NCBI RefSeq assembly: GCF_033100115.1 | Contig: NZ_CP136910.1 | Coordinates: 3,186,001-3,250,000 of the forward strand | Direction of reading: 5' to 3' | Length of the DNA stretch: 64,000 bases | Origin: Anaerocolumna sp. AGMB13020 | Lineage (GTDB): Bacteria > Bacillota > Clostridia > Lachnospirales > Lachnospiraceae | In this document: one piece after another, positions 54,668 through 64,000 of the stretch | Layout of the letters: every line of letters begins with the position of its first letter | How positions within the stretch are numbered: position 1 is the stretch's first letter | Made by a program: the position numbers and the translations under genes | The notes under the pieces: model-generated | Told to the model about the DNA's origin: nothing | The model's database searches: none | What the model saw: only the letters and a program-made list of their open reading frames with translations

Positions 54668-55837
54668 TTACTTCTTAACCTTTGCCAGAATATTCTGAAT
54701 ACGCTCTGTGGGATTTAACAGTTTGCTGATAGAAGAATCATGGTTTAAGGTATCTATTAACAAAGCGATATATTTGCTCATGTCTACATTGATATAGTAA
54801 GGTCTGGACAGCAGTTCTTCTGTCTGATATACCAGGTTAGTGGTGAGAACACGATAGATTAAGCCCTGTTCATAAGCTTCATCAAATTTGGAGAGTCCAT
54901 TCGTGAATAAACCAAAAGTGGAAGCTACGAAAATTCTGCCTGCTTTGCGTCTCTTTAATTCCTTGGCAACATCAATCATACTCTCTCCGGAAGAAATCAT
55001 ATCATCAATGATAAGCATATCCTTTCCTTCAATGTCGGAGCCTAAGAACTCATGGGCAACAATTGGATTACGGCCATTGACAACAGTGGTGTAATCTCTG
55101 CGCTTGTAGAACATACCAAGGTCTACGCCTAACACATTTGCGAAATAAATGGCACGGTTCATACCGCCTTCATCGGGGCTTATTACCATCATGTTATCGG
55201 AGCTGATATTAAGATCCGGTACATGGTTTACAAGTGCTTTGATAAACTGATAAGTAGGCTGTACGGTTTCGAAGCTCTTTAACGGAATAGCATTCTGTAC
55301 ACGGGGATCATGAGCATCAAAGGTTATAATACTCTCAACTCCCATATTCGTCAGCTCCTGTAATGCAAGAGCGCAGTCCAGTGATTCTCTGGAGCTTCTT
55401 CTATGTTGTCTGCTTTCATAGAGAAAAGGCATGATAACTGTAATTCTTCTAGCCTTGCCTCCTACCGCTGCAATAATTCTTTTAAGATCCTGATAGTGGT
55501 CATCGGGTGACATATGGTTGGTATGTCCGCATACCGAATAAGTTAAACTGTAGTTGCAAACGTCCAGAAGCAGGTAAAGGTCGGAACCGCGAACGGATTC
55601 TTTGATTACACCTTTTGCCTCACCGGTACCAAATCTGGGGCAGTGAGCATCGATTAAGTAGGAATCACGCTGATAACCTGCAAAGGCAATAGTGGATGTG
55701 TGCTCGCTTTCCCTTGCTCTGCGCCAGTCTACAATGTAGTCGTTAACTTTCTGTCCAAGGGTTTTGCTGCTTTCCAGAGCAATCATGCCCAATGTGCCGA
55801 CGGGAATCGTTTCTAGTATTTTTTCTTGCTGCGGCAT
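54668..55837 (-). CDS. prs: Ribose-phosphate pyrophosphokinase (long clostridial form)
   Basis: 389 residues, about 70 longer than the usual 315. YESRQHRRSSRESLDCALAL is the ATP-binding flexible loop region, ISPDEGGMNRA the PP-loop area, and DMLIIDDMISSGES the PRPP-binding loop. Makes PRPP for nucleotide and amino-acid synthesis. I have seen this extended form in Clostridia; the N-terminal extension is where it differs. SD not strong; GAGGT lies 8 nt before ATG. Confidence 0.85.
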   Translation of the reverse strand: MPQQEKILETIPVGTLGMIALESSKTLGQKVNDYIVDWRRARESEHTSTIAFAGYQRDSYLIDAHCPRFGTGEAKGVIKESVRGSDLYLLLDVCNYSLTYSVCGHTNHMSPDDHYQDLKRIIAAVGGKARRITVIMPFLYESRQHRRSSRESLDCALALQELTNMGVESIITFDAHDPRVQNAIPLKSFETVQPTYQFIKALVNHVPDLNISSDNMMVISPDEGGMNRAIYFANVLGVDLGMFYKRRDYTTVVNGRNPIVAHEFLGSDIEGKDMLIIDDMISSGESMIDVAKELKRRKAGRIFVASTFGLFTNGLSKFDEAYEQGLIYRVLTTNLVYQTEELLSRPYYINVDMSKYIALLIDTLNHDSSISKLLNPTERIQNILAKVKK

Positions 55838-56010
55838 TTCGTTTGACCTCCAATTGATTTTAGGGAGTTAAAGTATCTTAAACCCCATTGTTTAGGATAA
55901 ATTGATTATGTGAATTATTCAGTACATTTTATTCTTAAAATTCGTTTCGACTGAACCGTCACGAAAAATGTCCATTAACGTTATACCATTATCGTTAAAG
56001 TTAGTCAAGG

Positions 56011-56997
56011 CTAAAACAGTTTTTTTAGTCGAATATCCTCACCTATGATCTTTAAGAGAGTGAAATTACTGGCAATTCTTGAGAATACCCTTTCGCTGTA
56101 GAGCGTGTTAATATTGTCAAGGGACAGATTGGTGGAGATGACAGTGGACTTGTTTCGAAGCAGCCGTTCATTAATGCAAAGGTAGAGCTGAACATTTACA
56201 AATGCATTGGTAAGCTCTGTGCCAAGATCGTCTATGATCAGCATGTCGCAGTCCAATATATATTCAAATTGGCTGCCGGCTTCGAAATTTTCTTCCCCTT
56301 TGCCGAATTTATTCTTCTCAAGGATATCAAACAGCTGAAAAGCAGTGAGATAGATTACCGTAAAAGCTTTATCTAATAATTCCTTGGCAATACAATTGGC
56401 CAGGAAGGTCTTTCCAACGCCGGTATTTCCGTAAAGCAGAAGGTTGCCTTTTACGGTATCGAAGGAGTCAATAAAGTTTTTGCACTCTTTTACCACCCTT
56501 GCAATATTATCCCTGGGGGAGGTTTGGGTAGAGGGGTCAATGTAATCTTCAGCATAATAGGAGAAAGAGAAAGAACTGAAATTTTCTCTGCTGATAGCTT
56601 CCTTCATGTTGGACTGGGAATAGACAATATCCACAATAGCCTGCTTAAAGCAATGGCATTTTTCATTTCCAATATAACCGGTATCTTTGCAGTCCGGACA
56701 CTGATAACGCAGCTTTAGAAAATCAGCCCGGTATCCGTGGGCTTTCAATAGGGCTTCCCTGCGTTTATCGGCACCTTTTGCTACCAGCTTCAGATTCTCC
56801 AGAGCTTCTTCCTTACCCGTCAGCATTTGCCTGGCACTTTCAATAGCGCAGGTTACTATTTCATCGTCAATTTCCTTTAAGGCAGGAATCTTCCCATAGG
56901 CCTCCTCCATTCGGATATCCAGTGCGTGCTTGGCTTCCAGCTGCCTGTTGTCATAGTCCCGCAGGATTTTGTTGTATTGATAGTTTTTAAGAGCCAT
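56011..56997 (-). CDS. DnaC/DnaI-type helicase-loader ATPase
   Basis: 328 residues from the ATG at 56997 (SD AGAAGGAG, spacing 10); an in-frame ATG at 57066 lacks one. CPDCKDTGYIGNEKCHC (about 95) is the N-terminal zinc-binding motif of DnaI-like loaders. Walker A GNTGVGKTFLANCIA, Walker B MLIIDDLGTE, sensor VISTNLS. Loads the replicative helicase. Gene order dnaD-like then this gene, 79 nt apart, on one strand, is the usual Clostridia primosome pair. Confidence 0.88.
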   Translation of the reverse strand: MALKNYQYNKILRDYDNRQLEAKHALDIRMEEAYGKIPALKEIDDEIVTCAIESARQMLTGKEEALENLKLVAKGADKRREALLKAHGYRADFLKLRYQCPDCKDTGYIGNEKCHCFKQAIVDIVYSQSNMKEAISRENFSSFSFSYYAEDYIDPSTQTSPRDNIARVVKECKNFIDSFDTVKGNLLLYGNTGVGKTFLANCIAKELLDKAFTVIYLTAFQLFDILEKNKFGKGEENFEAGSQFEYILDCDMLIIDDLGTELTNAFVNVQLYLCINERLLRNKSTVISTNLSLDNINTLYSERVFSRIASNFTLLKIIGEDIRLKKLF

Positions 56998-57076
56998 AGG
57001 GGTTTTTCTCCTTCTAAAAACATATAGTCCAGCCAGCCTTGTCCGGGTCTGCAGCAGGCTGTGCAATGAAACGTGA

Positions 57077-58375
57077 TTAATTCATCTTTTTCTGAAGCAG
57101 CTTCTGTTCCATGGACGAATAGTCCGCCTCCGTATAGGAGCGCTGAGGAAAAGCATTGAACCGGTTTTGGGCAGCTGTCTGAGGTTTGGCAGATTTTCCG
57201 GAATTAGCAGCGGTCATAGCGGCAGCTTTTGCAGCATTGGCGGCCTTGTCCTTGGAATGCTCTTCATCCAGCTTGCTTATCTGTGATAATTCCTTTACGC
57301 CTTTTTTATTCCAGTTCTCCAGTATTTTATCCGCATATTTAAAATCCGGCTTCTGGGTAAGCAGTATGGTACGGTTGCAGGCCTCCACGATGATATCGAT
57401 GGAGAAACCGAATTTGTTCAGCCATTTTTCTATAAATTGCTTCTCAATCTGACCGGGTGCCCTGTTTAACCCAAAAGCTTTGTTGATGGCCGTGTAATTG
57501 CTGTTATAAAGAGCGGTTTTGGCTTCGGCTTTTTCTACGGTATCCACCCCTTCTTCTGCCCAGGAAAGAGCAACGGCTTCTATGTAGGACGGATTCTTCT
57601 TGTTCTTAGAGATACAGTATTCGTATAAATACATGATAAGCTCTGCGGAGAAACCAAGGCTTTCATAAAGGTATAGGATCAGCTGCAGATCCATGGGTTT
57701 GATCAAACGGTCCAGGTAGATCTCAATTATGTTCAGCAGCCATTTGACCTCGTCATTTTCTGTCAGCTGCTTTATCTGAGCTTCGGAATAGGTGGGCTTT
57801 TCAAACATATGTGCCTTCCTGTCCTCCGGGATTCGGGCATTTGACATATCAGCATATGCGGTTTCATCCGTTGGGCTGTCATCATAAGAGGATTTGTCAT
57901 AACTGTTGTTAGTATAAGCACCGGTCTCCGAATTATTCTCCGTTAATCCACTCTTTGCATAATCCTCCTCAGCGGAGGAAGCAGGATAAACAGGGGCGGT
58001 GTAGCTGGTCTTTTGGTTACCATCAGGGTAGCTTTGATTGTATGTATTTTCATTTGTGATTTCGGATTCTTTGGATTCCGGATCATTTATTGTCATGGAA
58101 ATAATTTCTTTTTTGCTGTCTCTTTCCAAACGAATCAGGTTAACCTTTTCCCAGTAGCTAAGAGCACGTATAATATCTTTTTCTGTTTCGTCCAGGTGAT
58201 CGGCGATGGATGAGATGGTAATAGATACATCACCGAAACTATGTACGCAGCGAAGCAGATAAAGATATACCTTCACATAAGAACCGCTGGCAACAGGCAT
58301 ATATTCATCAATAAAAGAGTTGGGTACCAGGGTTACACCCCGTTCGCGGCTGGTATTTAACAGTATTGCACTCAT
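57077..58375 (-). CDS. DnaD-domain replication protein
   Basis: 432 residues from ATG 58375 with SD GAGAGG. N-terminal winged helix (ILLNTSRERGVTLVPNSFIDEYMPVASGSYVKVYLYLLRC), a low-complexity Ser/Thr/Asp linker (about 115-200), a DnaD/DnaB_2 domain (WLLNIIEIYLDRLIKPMDLQLILYLYESLGFSAELIMYLYEYCISK) and a second DnaD-like module, then an Ala-rich linker. Probably co-operates with the DnaI-like loader at origins. Controlled by the promoter region containing the DnaA-box cluster. Confidence 0.85.
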   Translation of the reverse strand: MSAILLNTSRERGVTLVPNSFIDEYMPVASGSYVKVYLYLLRCVHSFGDVSITISSIADHLDETEKDIIRALSYWEKVNLIRLERDSKKEIISMTINDPESKESEITNENTYNQSYPDGNQKTSYTAPVYPASSAEEDYAKSGLTENNSETGAYTNNSYDKSSYDDSPTDETAYADMSNARIPEDRKAHMFEKPTYSEAQIKQLTENDEVKWLLNIIEIYLDRLIKPMDLQLILYLYESLGFSAELIMYLYEYCISKNKKNPSYIEAVALSWAEEGVDTVEKAEAKTALYNSNYTAINKAFGLNRAPGQIEKQFIEKWLNKFGFSIDIIVEACNRTILLTQKPDFKYADKILENWNKKGVKELSQISKLDEEHSKDKAANAAKAAAMTAANSGKSAKPQTAAQNRFNAFPQRSYTEADYSSMEQKLLQKKMN

Positions 58376-58665
58376 ATTTATTAACCTCTCATTTCCTTTG
58401 TAAGTCATATTGTAACATAGAGCATTGGGATTGGAAATAGGCTAATTTCCGGGAAAGCTTTGGGGGATAAAATTGTGGATAATGTGGATAATGTGGAAAT
58501 GAAGCAGAATTTTATTGTAAAATAATGTAAAAACAACCGGAAAGCTGTAATAATGGCTAGCTGATAAATTACTTTAACCAGCTTAAGGTAATTTGTGAAT
58601 GGAATAAAAAATCCACAGCCTTATCACAGTGAAATTGTTGATAAGGTTGTGGATAATGTGGATAA
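58376..58665. promoter_or_regulatory. DnaA-box-like cluster upstream of the dnaD-dnaI genes
   Basis: TGTGGATAA, the reverse complement of the DnaA box TTATCCACA, occurs at 58474-58482, 58483-58491, 58648-58656 and 58657-58665, each pair directly abutting. Near copies: TGTGGAAAT (58492-58500), TGTTGATAA (58636-58644) and TTATCACAG (58621-58629). All perfect copies face one way. The last site ends one base before the murC stop. The region is AT-rich. Confidence 0.75.
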
Positions 58666-60069
58666 CTATAGTCCTAAAATGGCATTTCCAATGGTTACAA
58701 CGTCTCCGGCGCCCATAGTTATCAACAAATCGCCGTTAGTACAATTTTCTAATAAATAATTTTGTATTTCATCAAAAGTCGAAATATGGATGACATCCTT
58801 GCCTTTTTCCTTTAATAAAGCTTCCAAATCCTTGGAAGAAATGTCACCTGGATCCAATTCCCGGGCAGCATAGATATCAGTCAGTACAATTTTATCCGCC
58901 AGAGACAGGCTTTCCGCAAATTCCTTTAAGAAGGAGCGGGTCCTGGTATAGGTATGGGGCTGAAATACACACCACAGACGGCTGTGAGGATAGTTTTTGG
59001 CTGCTGTAAGAGTTGCGGTAACCTCAGTGGGATGGTGCGCATAATCATCGATAACCGTAACACCTGCTATGGTGCCTTTGTATTCAAAACGGCGTTTTGT
59101 TCCGGTAAAACGGGATAAGGATTCCTGGATTGTTGTCAAAGGAATATCTAAGTTTCTGGCAACAGCCACTGCAGGCAGTGAGTTGGAAATATTATGGTCT
59201 CCTACCACATGCAGATGAATCTCGCCAAGCAGTACTCCGTCTTCATAAAGACTGTATTGACCGAAACCATTTGCATCATAATGAATATTTCCGGCAAAGT
59301 AATGGTGCTTGGCACCGGCTGAAGGAGCGCACTCCTCTTTTGTGCTGTAAGTAATATAAGGACAGTTCAGTTCACCGGTAAAAAGGGATATATTTTCTAT
59401 ATCAGCGTTTACGACAAGGAGTCCATCGTCGGGCAGAAGATCGGTAAAAGACTTAAAGGAGTTACGGATATCTGACAGATCCTTAAAGAAATCCAGATGT
59501 TCCTCTTCGATATTTAGTATTATTCCTGTCGTAGGATTGAATTTTAAGAAACTATTGGTATATTCACAAGCCTCCGTTACAAAGTGCTCTGATTTTCCAA
59601 TTCTTATATTTCCGCCGATGCCGTCTAAAATTCCGCCAACGGAAACAGTTGGATCAAGACCAGCATCCAATAACAGCAGGGATATCATGGAAGTAGTGGT
59701 AGTCTTTCCGTGGGTACCGGATACTGCGATGGCATCAGGATAGCATTTCATTATCTGTCCTAAGAGTTCAGCTCTGTCTATTACCGGTATGCCAAGTTCT
59801 CTGGCGGCCATAAGTTCAGGATTGTTTTCCTTTACAGCTGTGGTATAAACGACCAGCTTTACATCGTTAGTTATATTTGAAGGACGTTGACCATAAAATA
59901 CAGTAATGCCAAGCCCTTCCAAATGATCAGTAGTGGTACTTGCCTTCGCATCGGATCCGGTAATTTCAAATCGTAGGGTATGTAAAAGCTCTGCCAGACC
60001 GCTCATGCTGATACCGCCAATGCCTATAAAATGTACTTTGATGGGGGTGTTAAAATCAATCTTAAACAT
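58666..60069 (-). CDS. murC: UDP-N-acetylmuramate--L-alanine ligase
   Basis: 467 residues. Mur ligase motifs: GIGGISMSGLAELL at the start, AVSGTHGKTTTTSMIS (ATP loop, about 110), LNIEEEHLDFF, DDYAHHPTEV and DIYAARELD. Adds the first alanine of the peptidoglycan stem. Monocistronic here; prs/dnaD lie downstream on the same strand. Confidence 0.95.
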   Translation of the reverse strand: MFKIDFNTPIKVHFIGIGGISMSGLAELLHTLRFEITGSDAKASTTTDHLEGLGITVFYGQRPSNITNDVKLVVYTTAVKENNPELMAARELGIPVIDRAELLGQIMKCYPDAIAVSGTHGKTTTTSMISLLLLDAGLDPTVSVGGILDGIGGNIRIGKSEHFVTEACEYTNSFLKFNPTTGIILNIEEEHLDFFKDLSDIRNSFKSFTDLLPDDGLLVVNADIENISLFTGELNCPYITYSTKEECAPSAGAKHHYFAGNIHYDANGFGQYSLYEDGVLLGEIHLHVVGDHNISNSLPAVAVARNLDIPLTTIQESLSRFTGTKRRFEYKGTIAGVTVIDDYAHHPTEVTATLTAAKNYPHSRLWCVFQPHTYTRTRSFLKEFAESLSLADKIVLTDIYAARELDPGDISSKDLEALLKEKGKDVIHISTFDEIQNYLLENCTNGDLLITMGAGDVVTIGNAILGL

Positions 60070-60698
60070 AAGACACTTCCTATTCTTTGTGATTGCTTTC
60101 CATTATGGAATTGCAGGGTTAATTTATAAACTGAAACATAATGAACTGAAATAATATAACCTAAATAGTATAACCTTATAAACCTTTGTTTGTATAGCTG
60201 TAATGAAAACCAGATATATCATCACATTTGCACACTGTAAAAGATATAGCAACAGTTCAGTTTATATAGTATGAAACCTATTTGTAATTATAATCAATTC
60301 CACTAAAAAAACAATTGATTTTTTCGCATACACTCATAATATGATAAATTGCTATTTTGGGAAACTTGGTTAATTAAGAAAGAAATCAATGAATGGAAAT
60401 GTATCACAACTGTTTTAGACATACCCGGGTAAAAACAAAATGTACTTTGTATTGAATTTTATTGTACAGCAGTTTTGATTATTTCGACAGACAAGTCGAA
60501 ATTTAGGGTAAAACCACAGAAAAATATTTGAACAAGGGGAAATACATACAAAATTAACCAAAAGGGGGTAATTGAATTTGTTCATTATATATAATGCTAT
60601 AAAAAATATATATTTTAATAAAATATTTGTAAAATTTATTCACAAACCTGTAAATGAATGGTATAATAATGTCAAATTAAACAACAAGAGGTGATTGC
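60070..60698. other. 629-bp intergenic region between murC and glgC
   Basis: Very AT-rich, no gene seen. It carries a TTTCGAC/GTCGAAA inverted repeat at 60482-60501, a palindrome TACCCGGGTA at about 60423, and TATAAT at about 60661 (GGTATAATAATG), about 35 nt before glgC, a probable -10. Confidence 0.6.
60482..60501. promoter_or_regulatory. Spo0A-box-like inverted repeat upstream of glgC
   Basis: TTCGACA (60483-60489), the reverse complement of the 0A box TGTCGAA, faces AGTCGAA (60494-60500), one mismatch from the same box. It lies about 180 nt upstream of the probable -10. Motif match only. Confidence 0.4.
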
Positions 60699-61973
60699 AT
60701 GATAAAGAAAGAAATGATAGCAATGCTTCTGGCAGGAGGACAAGGTTCAAGACTTGGAGTATTGACCTCTAACATTGCTAAACCCGCAGTAACTTTCGGT
60801 GGAAAGTACAGAATCATCGATTTCCCCTTAAGCAATTGTATTAACTCAGGTGTTGATACTGTCGGGGTATTGACTCAATACCAACCCCTTCGTTTAAATA
60901 CGCACATAGGAATCGGAATCCCTTGGGATCTGGATAAGAATATAGGCGGAGTCTCCATCCTGCCGCCATATGAGAAAAGCACCTACAGTGAATGGTATAC
61001 CGGTACAGCAAATGCCATATATCAGAACCTGGAGTATATGGAATATTACAATCCGGATTATGTCCTGATACTGGGCGGAGATCATATCTATAAAATGGAT
61101 TATGAAGCGATGTTAGATTTTCATAAGCAAAAGAACGCAGATATCACCCTGGCTACCATACCGGTTCCATGGGAAGAAGCCAGTCGTTTCGGAGTTGCAA
61201 TTACAGATAATGACCGAAGGATCACAGACTTTGAAGAGAAACCGAAGGAACCCAGAAGCAATCTTGCGTCTATGGGAATTTACATATTCAGCTGGGAGGT
61301 GTTAAAGGAAGCACTGATCACACTCTCGGAGAAAAAAGGCTGCGATTTTGGAAAGCATGTAATACCTTACTGTCATGAAAGAAAAGACAGAATATATGCC
61401 TATGAGTATAATGGTTACTGGAAAGATGTAGGAACTCTTGGATCTTACTGGGAAGCCAATATGGAACTTATAGATTTGGTCCCGGTGTTTAATTTGTATG
61501 AAGAGTTTTGGAAGATATACACCAAGAGCGATATCATACTTCCTCAGTTTATAGGCGAAGAGGCTGTTATTGATAAAGCCATAATCGGTGAAGGTGCTGA
61601 GGTCTACGGTGAAGTGCATAACTCCGTAATTGGTTCCGGCGTTTATATCGGAAAAGGTGCGGTTGTCAGAGACTCCATTATCATGAAATCCACTGTAGTG
61701 GAAGACGGAGTTCAAATATACAGAGGCATAATAGCGGAAAATTCCGTAATTGGACAGAATTCAGAGCTTGGTGTGGGGGAAGAGGTACCCAATAGGACTG
61801 AGCCGTCAATTTACTCTTTCGGTCTGGTAACTATTGGAGAAGGTTCCGTCATACCCCCAGGTGTTAAGATTGGTAAGAACACTGCAATTAAGGGTATCAC
61901 TGTCCTGTCCGATTATGAAGAAGGAAATCTTGCCAGCGGAGAGAATCTAATAAAGGCAGGTGAGAGGCTATGA
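60699..61973 (+). CDS. glgC: Glucose-1-phosphate adenylyltransferase, catalytic subunit
   Basis: 424 residues. N-terminal GT-A fold with [44 protein letters not shown] and FEEKP; C-terminal left-handed beta-helix ([28 protein letters not shown]). Makes ADP-glucose for glycogen. It overlaps glgD by four bases (ATGA), so the two are translationally coupled. SD AAGAGGTG. Confidence 0.95.
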   Translation: MIKKEMIAMLLAGGQGSRLGVLTSNIAKPAVTFGGKYRIIDFPLSNCINSGVDTVGVLTQYQPLRLNTHIGIGIPWDLDKNIGGVSILPPYEKSTYSEWYTGTANAIYQNLEYMEYYNPDYVLILGGDHIYKMDYEAMLDFHKQKNADITLATIPVPWEEASRFGVAITDNDRRITDFEEKPKEPRSNLASMGIYIFSWEVLKEALITLSEKKGCDFGKHVIPYCHERKDRIYAYEYNGYWKDVGTLGSYWEANMELIDLVPVFNLYEEFWKIYTKSDIILPQFIGEEAVIDKAIIGEGAEVYGEVHNSVIGSGVYIGKGAVVRDSIIMKSTVVEDGVQIYRGIIAENSVIGQNSELGVGEEVPNRTEPSIYSFGLVTIGEGSVIPPGVKIGKNTAIKGITVLSDYEEGNLASGENLIKAGERL

Positions 61974-63091
61974 GAGCACTAGGTATCGTTTTAGCCGGAG
62001 GTAATAACAATAAGATGCGGGAGCTTTCCCATAAAAGGGCCATAGCGGCCATGCCCATAGCTGGAAGCTACCGAAGCATTGATTTTGTTTTAAGTAATAT
62101 GAGCAATTCCCATATACAGAAGGTGGCGGTATTCACACAATATAATGCAAAGTCTCTTAATGAGCACTTAAATTCCTCAAAATGGTGGGATTTTGGCCGT
62201 AAGCAGGGAGGGCTATTTGTATTTACCCCGACCATCACAGCAGATAACAGCTTTTGGTACAGGGGTACAGCAGACACCATGTATCAGAACCTGAATTTTT
62301 TAAAGAGCAGCCATGAGCCTTATGTAATCATTGCTTCCGGAGATGGCATCTATAAGCTGGATTATAATAAGGTATTAGAATACCACATTGAGAAAAGGGC
62401 AGATATCACAGTAGTATGCAAGGAGTTGGAGGACGAAGAGGATACCAGCCGTTTCGGAGTTGTAAAAACCGATGAAGAGGACAGAATCATGGATTTTGAG
62501 GAGAAACCTTTAAGAGCTGATGATAAGAAGGTGTCCATCGGTGTATATGTTATCAGAAGAAGGCTTTTAATCGAACTTTTAGAGAAATCCGCCGAAGAAG
62601 ACAGATATGATTTTGTGAAAGACATTCTTATCCGTTATAAGAATGTAAAGAAAATATACTCTTATCCGATTCATACATATTGGAGCAATATCGCTTCTGT
62701 AGAAGCTTATTATAATACAAATATGGATTTTCTAAAGAAGGAGGTAAGAGATTATTTCTTTAAGCAGTATCCGGATATCTATTCCAAGATTGATGATATG
62801 CCACCGGCAAAATACAATCAGGGTTCTGCGGTAAGTAATAGTATTATCTCCAGCGGCTGTATAGTAAACGGACGTATAGAAAACTCCGTTATTTTTAAAA
62901 AAGTATATATCGGCAACAACTGTACGATTAAGAACTCCATTATCTTAAACAATGTCCATATCGGGGATAACACCTATATAGAGAATTGTATTGTGGAGAG
63001 CCGAGATACCATCCGGGCGAATTCAACCTATGTGGGAGAGCCGGATAATGTAAAAATCGTCATTGAACGAAATGAAAGATACTTAATGTAA
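61970..63091 (+). CDS. glgD: Glucose-1-phosphate adenylyltransferase, GlgD subunit
   Basis: 373 residues, a paralogue of GlgC with degenerate N-terminal motif ([33 protein letters not shown]; the GxGxRL is lost), hence regarded as regulatory in Firmicutes GlgCD pairs. Beta-helix at the end ([27 protein letters not shown]). Partner of GlgC. Confidence 0.95.
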   Translation: MRALGIVLAGGNNNKMRELSHKRAIAAMPIAGSYRSIDFVLSNMSNSHIQKVAVFTQYNAKSLNEHLNSSKWWDFGRKQGGLFVFTPTITADNSFWYRGTADTMYQNLNFLKSSHEPYVIIASGDGIYKLDYNKVLEYHIEKRADITVVCKELEDEEDTSRFGVVKTDEEDRIMDFEEKPLRADDKKVSIGVYVIRRRLLIELLEKSAEEDRYDFVKDILIRYKNVKKIYSYPIHTYWSNIASVEAYYNTNMDFLKKEVRDYFFKQYPDIYSKIDDMPPAKYNQGSAVSNSIISSGCIVNGRIENSVIFKKVYIGNNCTIKNSIILNNVHIGDNTYIENCIVESRDTIRANSTYVGEPDNVKIVIERNERYLM

Positions 63092-63157
63092 AAAGCAAGA
63101 GGATTAATATCCTTTCGCATATAAAAAACAGACAACACTTAAAGGGGGCTATACAAA

Positions 63158-63439
63158 ATGCAGATTACAGATGTTCGTGTACGCAAAGTTAGCAAGGAAG
63201 GAAAGATGAAAGCGGTTGTTTCCATCACGATGGATAACGAATTCGTCGTACACGATATTAAAGTTATTGAAGGGGAAAAAGGCTTGTTTATTGCAATGCC
63301 CAGCAGAAAAGCAGGGGACGGGGAGTACCGTGATATTGCGCATCCTATCAATTCGGAAACCAGGGATAAGATACAGAAGATTATCCTGGAAAGCTATGAA
63401 GTGGCTGCCGAAGAGTATGATGAAAAAATAGAAGCTTAA
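63158..63439 (+). CDS. spoVG: SpoVG septation/sporulation regulator
   Basis: 93 residues with the SpoVG core: [63 protein letters not shown] small RNA/DNA-binding protein affecting sporulation septation and gene expression. SD AAAGGGGG; monocistronic with a terminator. Confidence 0.95.
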   Translation: MQITDVRVRKVSKEGKMKAVVSITMDNEFVVHDIKVIEGEKGLFIAMPSRKAGDGEYRDIAHPINSETRDKIQKIILESYEVAAEEYDEKIEA

Positions 63440-63467
63440 ACAGCTTAAGAGCTTTCATTGCTCCAGG

Positions 63468-63504
63468 AAGGAGCTGCCGCATAGGACTGTGGCAGCTCCT
63501 TTTT
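63468..63504 (+). terminator. Terminator of spoVG
   Basis: AGGAGCTGCC (63469-63478) pairs with GGCAGCTCCT (63491-63500), then TTTT. Confidence 0.9.
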
Positions 63505-63632
63505 GGTAATTTTCCAATGTAAGCTGCTCATCAAGAGTTTGCTGTGTTTGGGTTATGAAATCCGTTGCACGTAACCTGCTTTATAGAGTATAATAAGTAT
63601 AAGGTAATGATGACGAAGAAAGGAGCCGTAAC

Positions 63633-64000
63633 ATGAAAAAAATAACCAGGTTAATGTTAGGAATAGGTATTCTTTTTGCTATAATGTTCGGGGTTAATTT
63701 TCGGTATCATATCAGCAGTAACGTGACGGATAATGTTTTAAGTGAAAAAGAGAGCAACGGAGACTTTATTCTGGAGGTCAGAGAAGCCATGCTGCAAGGC
63801 GATGAAAAGAAGGTGCTCCAGTATACCGGCAACGTAGAGGATATGGAATGGTTCACAGAAGAGGTAATCGATCAGGTGTATGCTATAGATGATAAGAGCA
63901 CTTCAGGTGATCATGACTATTTAAAATATAAGGTTAACAGCATATATGCCCATATAGTGGGACTTGGGAATAAACTGACAGTTACCTACGAATTTAAATA
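63633..64000 (+). CDS. Secreted or membrane-anchored protein (3' end outside window)
   Basis: 122 complete codons run to the window edge. SD AAAGGAG 7 nt before ATG. An N-terminal hydrophobic segment (LMLGIGILFAIMFGVNF) after KKITR is a signal or anchor. The visible part has DFILEVREAMLQGDEKKV and KLTVTYEFK. The layout reminds me of clostridial transglutaminase-like secreted proteins, but no catalytic region is in view, so this is a guess. Confidence 0.65.
   Translation, partial: MKKITRLMLGIGILFAIMFGVNFRYHISSNVTDNVLSEKESNGDFILEVREAMLQGDEKKVLQYTGNVEDMEWFTEEVIDQVYAIDDKSTSGDHDYLKYKVNSIYAHIVGLGNKLTVTYEFK

Noticed and set aside
1..64000. tRNA or rRNA genes
   Set aside because: No GGTTCGANTCC-type T-loop with cloverleaf arms or rRNA segments noticed; a tRNAscan run would be decisive.

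Overview
The window looks like the chromosome of a low-GC, spore-forming anaerobic Clostridia, most likely Lachnospiraceae of the Lachnoclostridium/Anaerocolumna type. The grounds are a sensory-type [FeFe]-hydrogenase operon, the paired ADP-glucose pyrophosphorylase genes glgC-glgD, spoVG, a DnaD/DnaI-like primosome pair, a 389-residue PRPP synthetase of the clostridial type, long M56/BlaI pairs and BspA-type LRR_5 surface proteins. This is an inference from gene content; there is no rRNA or tRNA gene here to confirm it.

Layout. 1-3.2 kb (minus): thioredoxin-like [2Fe-2S] ferredoxin, PAS-containing hydrogenase and PP2C/SpoIIE phosphatase, a probable H2-sensing signalling operon. 3.3-3.6 kb: a 236-bp near-perfect palindrome of unknown nature. 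3.9-6.4 kb: asnS with its terminator, and queT (minus) behind a structured leader that folds as a pseudoknot. 6.4-7.0 kb: a methyltransferase that probably starts at an AUU codon. 7.0-11.6 kb: an apparent RiPP (ribosomally made, modified peptide) locus with its own promoter: a 39-codon precursor with a tandem GGTIGSV repeat, two different radical SAM/SPASM enzymes and an MFS exporter, followed by a 7TMR-DISM histidine kinase and a response regulator with a SARP-like output domain. 14.9-18.6 kb: a 1261-residue secreted NHL/Ig/LRR_5 protein. 18.7-22 kb: a mobile-element graveyard (IS1182-type fragment joined to a phage-gene fragment, an AT-rich LRR_5 protein, a broken IS3-family element). 22-44 kb: an accessory stretch rich in regulators and signalling: XRE, two MerR/AraC proteins with effector-binding domains, two BlaI-M56 pairs, an FtsX-type ABC exporter with TetR regulator, a sigma factor with a membrane partner, several GNAT acetyltransferases, a nucleotidyltransferase and an orphan pstB. 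44-47 kb: an amidase and a soluble chemoreceptor fused to a sugar-binding-type domain. 47.8-54.5 kb: SbcD/YhaO-YhaN-type nuclease pair, a class A penicillin-binding protein and another MerR. 54.6-60 kb (minus): prs, dnaI-like, dnaD-like and murC, with a DnaA-box-like cluster between dnaD and murC. 60.7-64 kb: glgC, glgD, spoVG and the start of a secreted or membrane protein.

How it fits together. The right third is housekeeping (cell wall, replication restart or loading, glycogen, sporulation). The left and middle parts are largely sensing and adaptation. The strongest candidate for an undescribed system is the cysteine-free, aromatic-free peptide with its two radical SAM maturases at 7.0-11.6 kb. 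Candidate cis-regulatory structures worth testing are the queT leader, the 3.4-kb palindrome, the DnaA-box array, two MerR promoters with 19-bp spacers and the paired BlaI operators.
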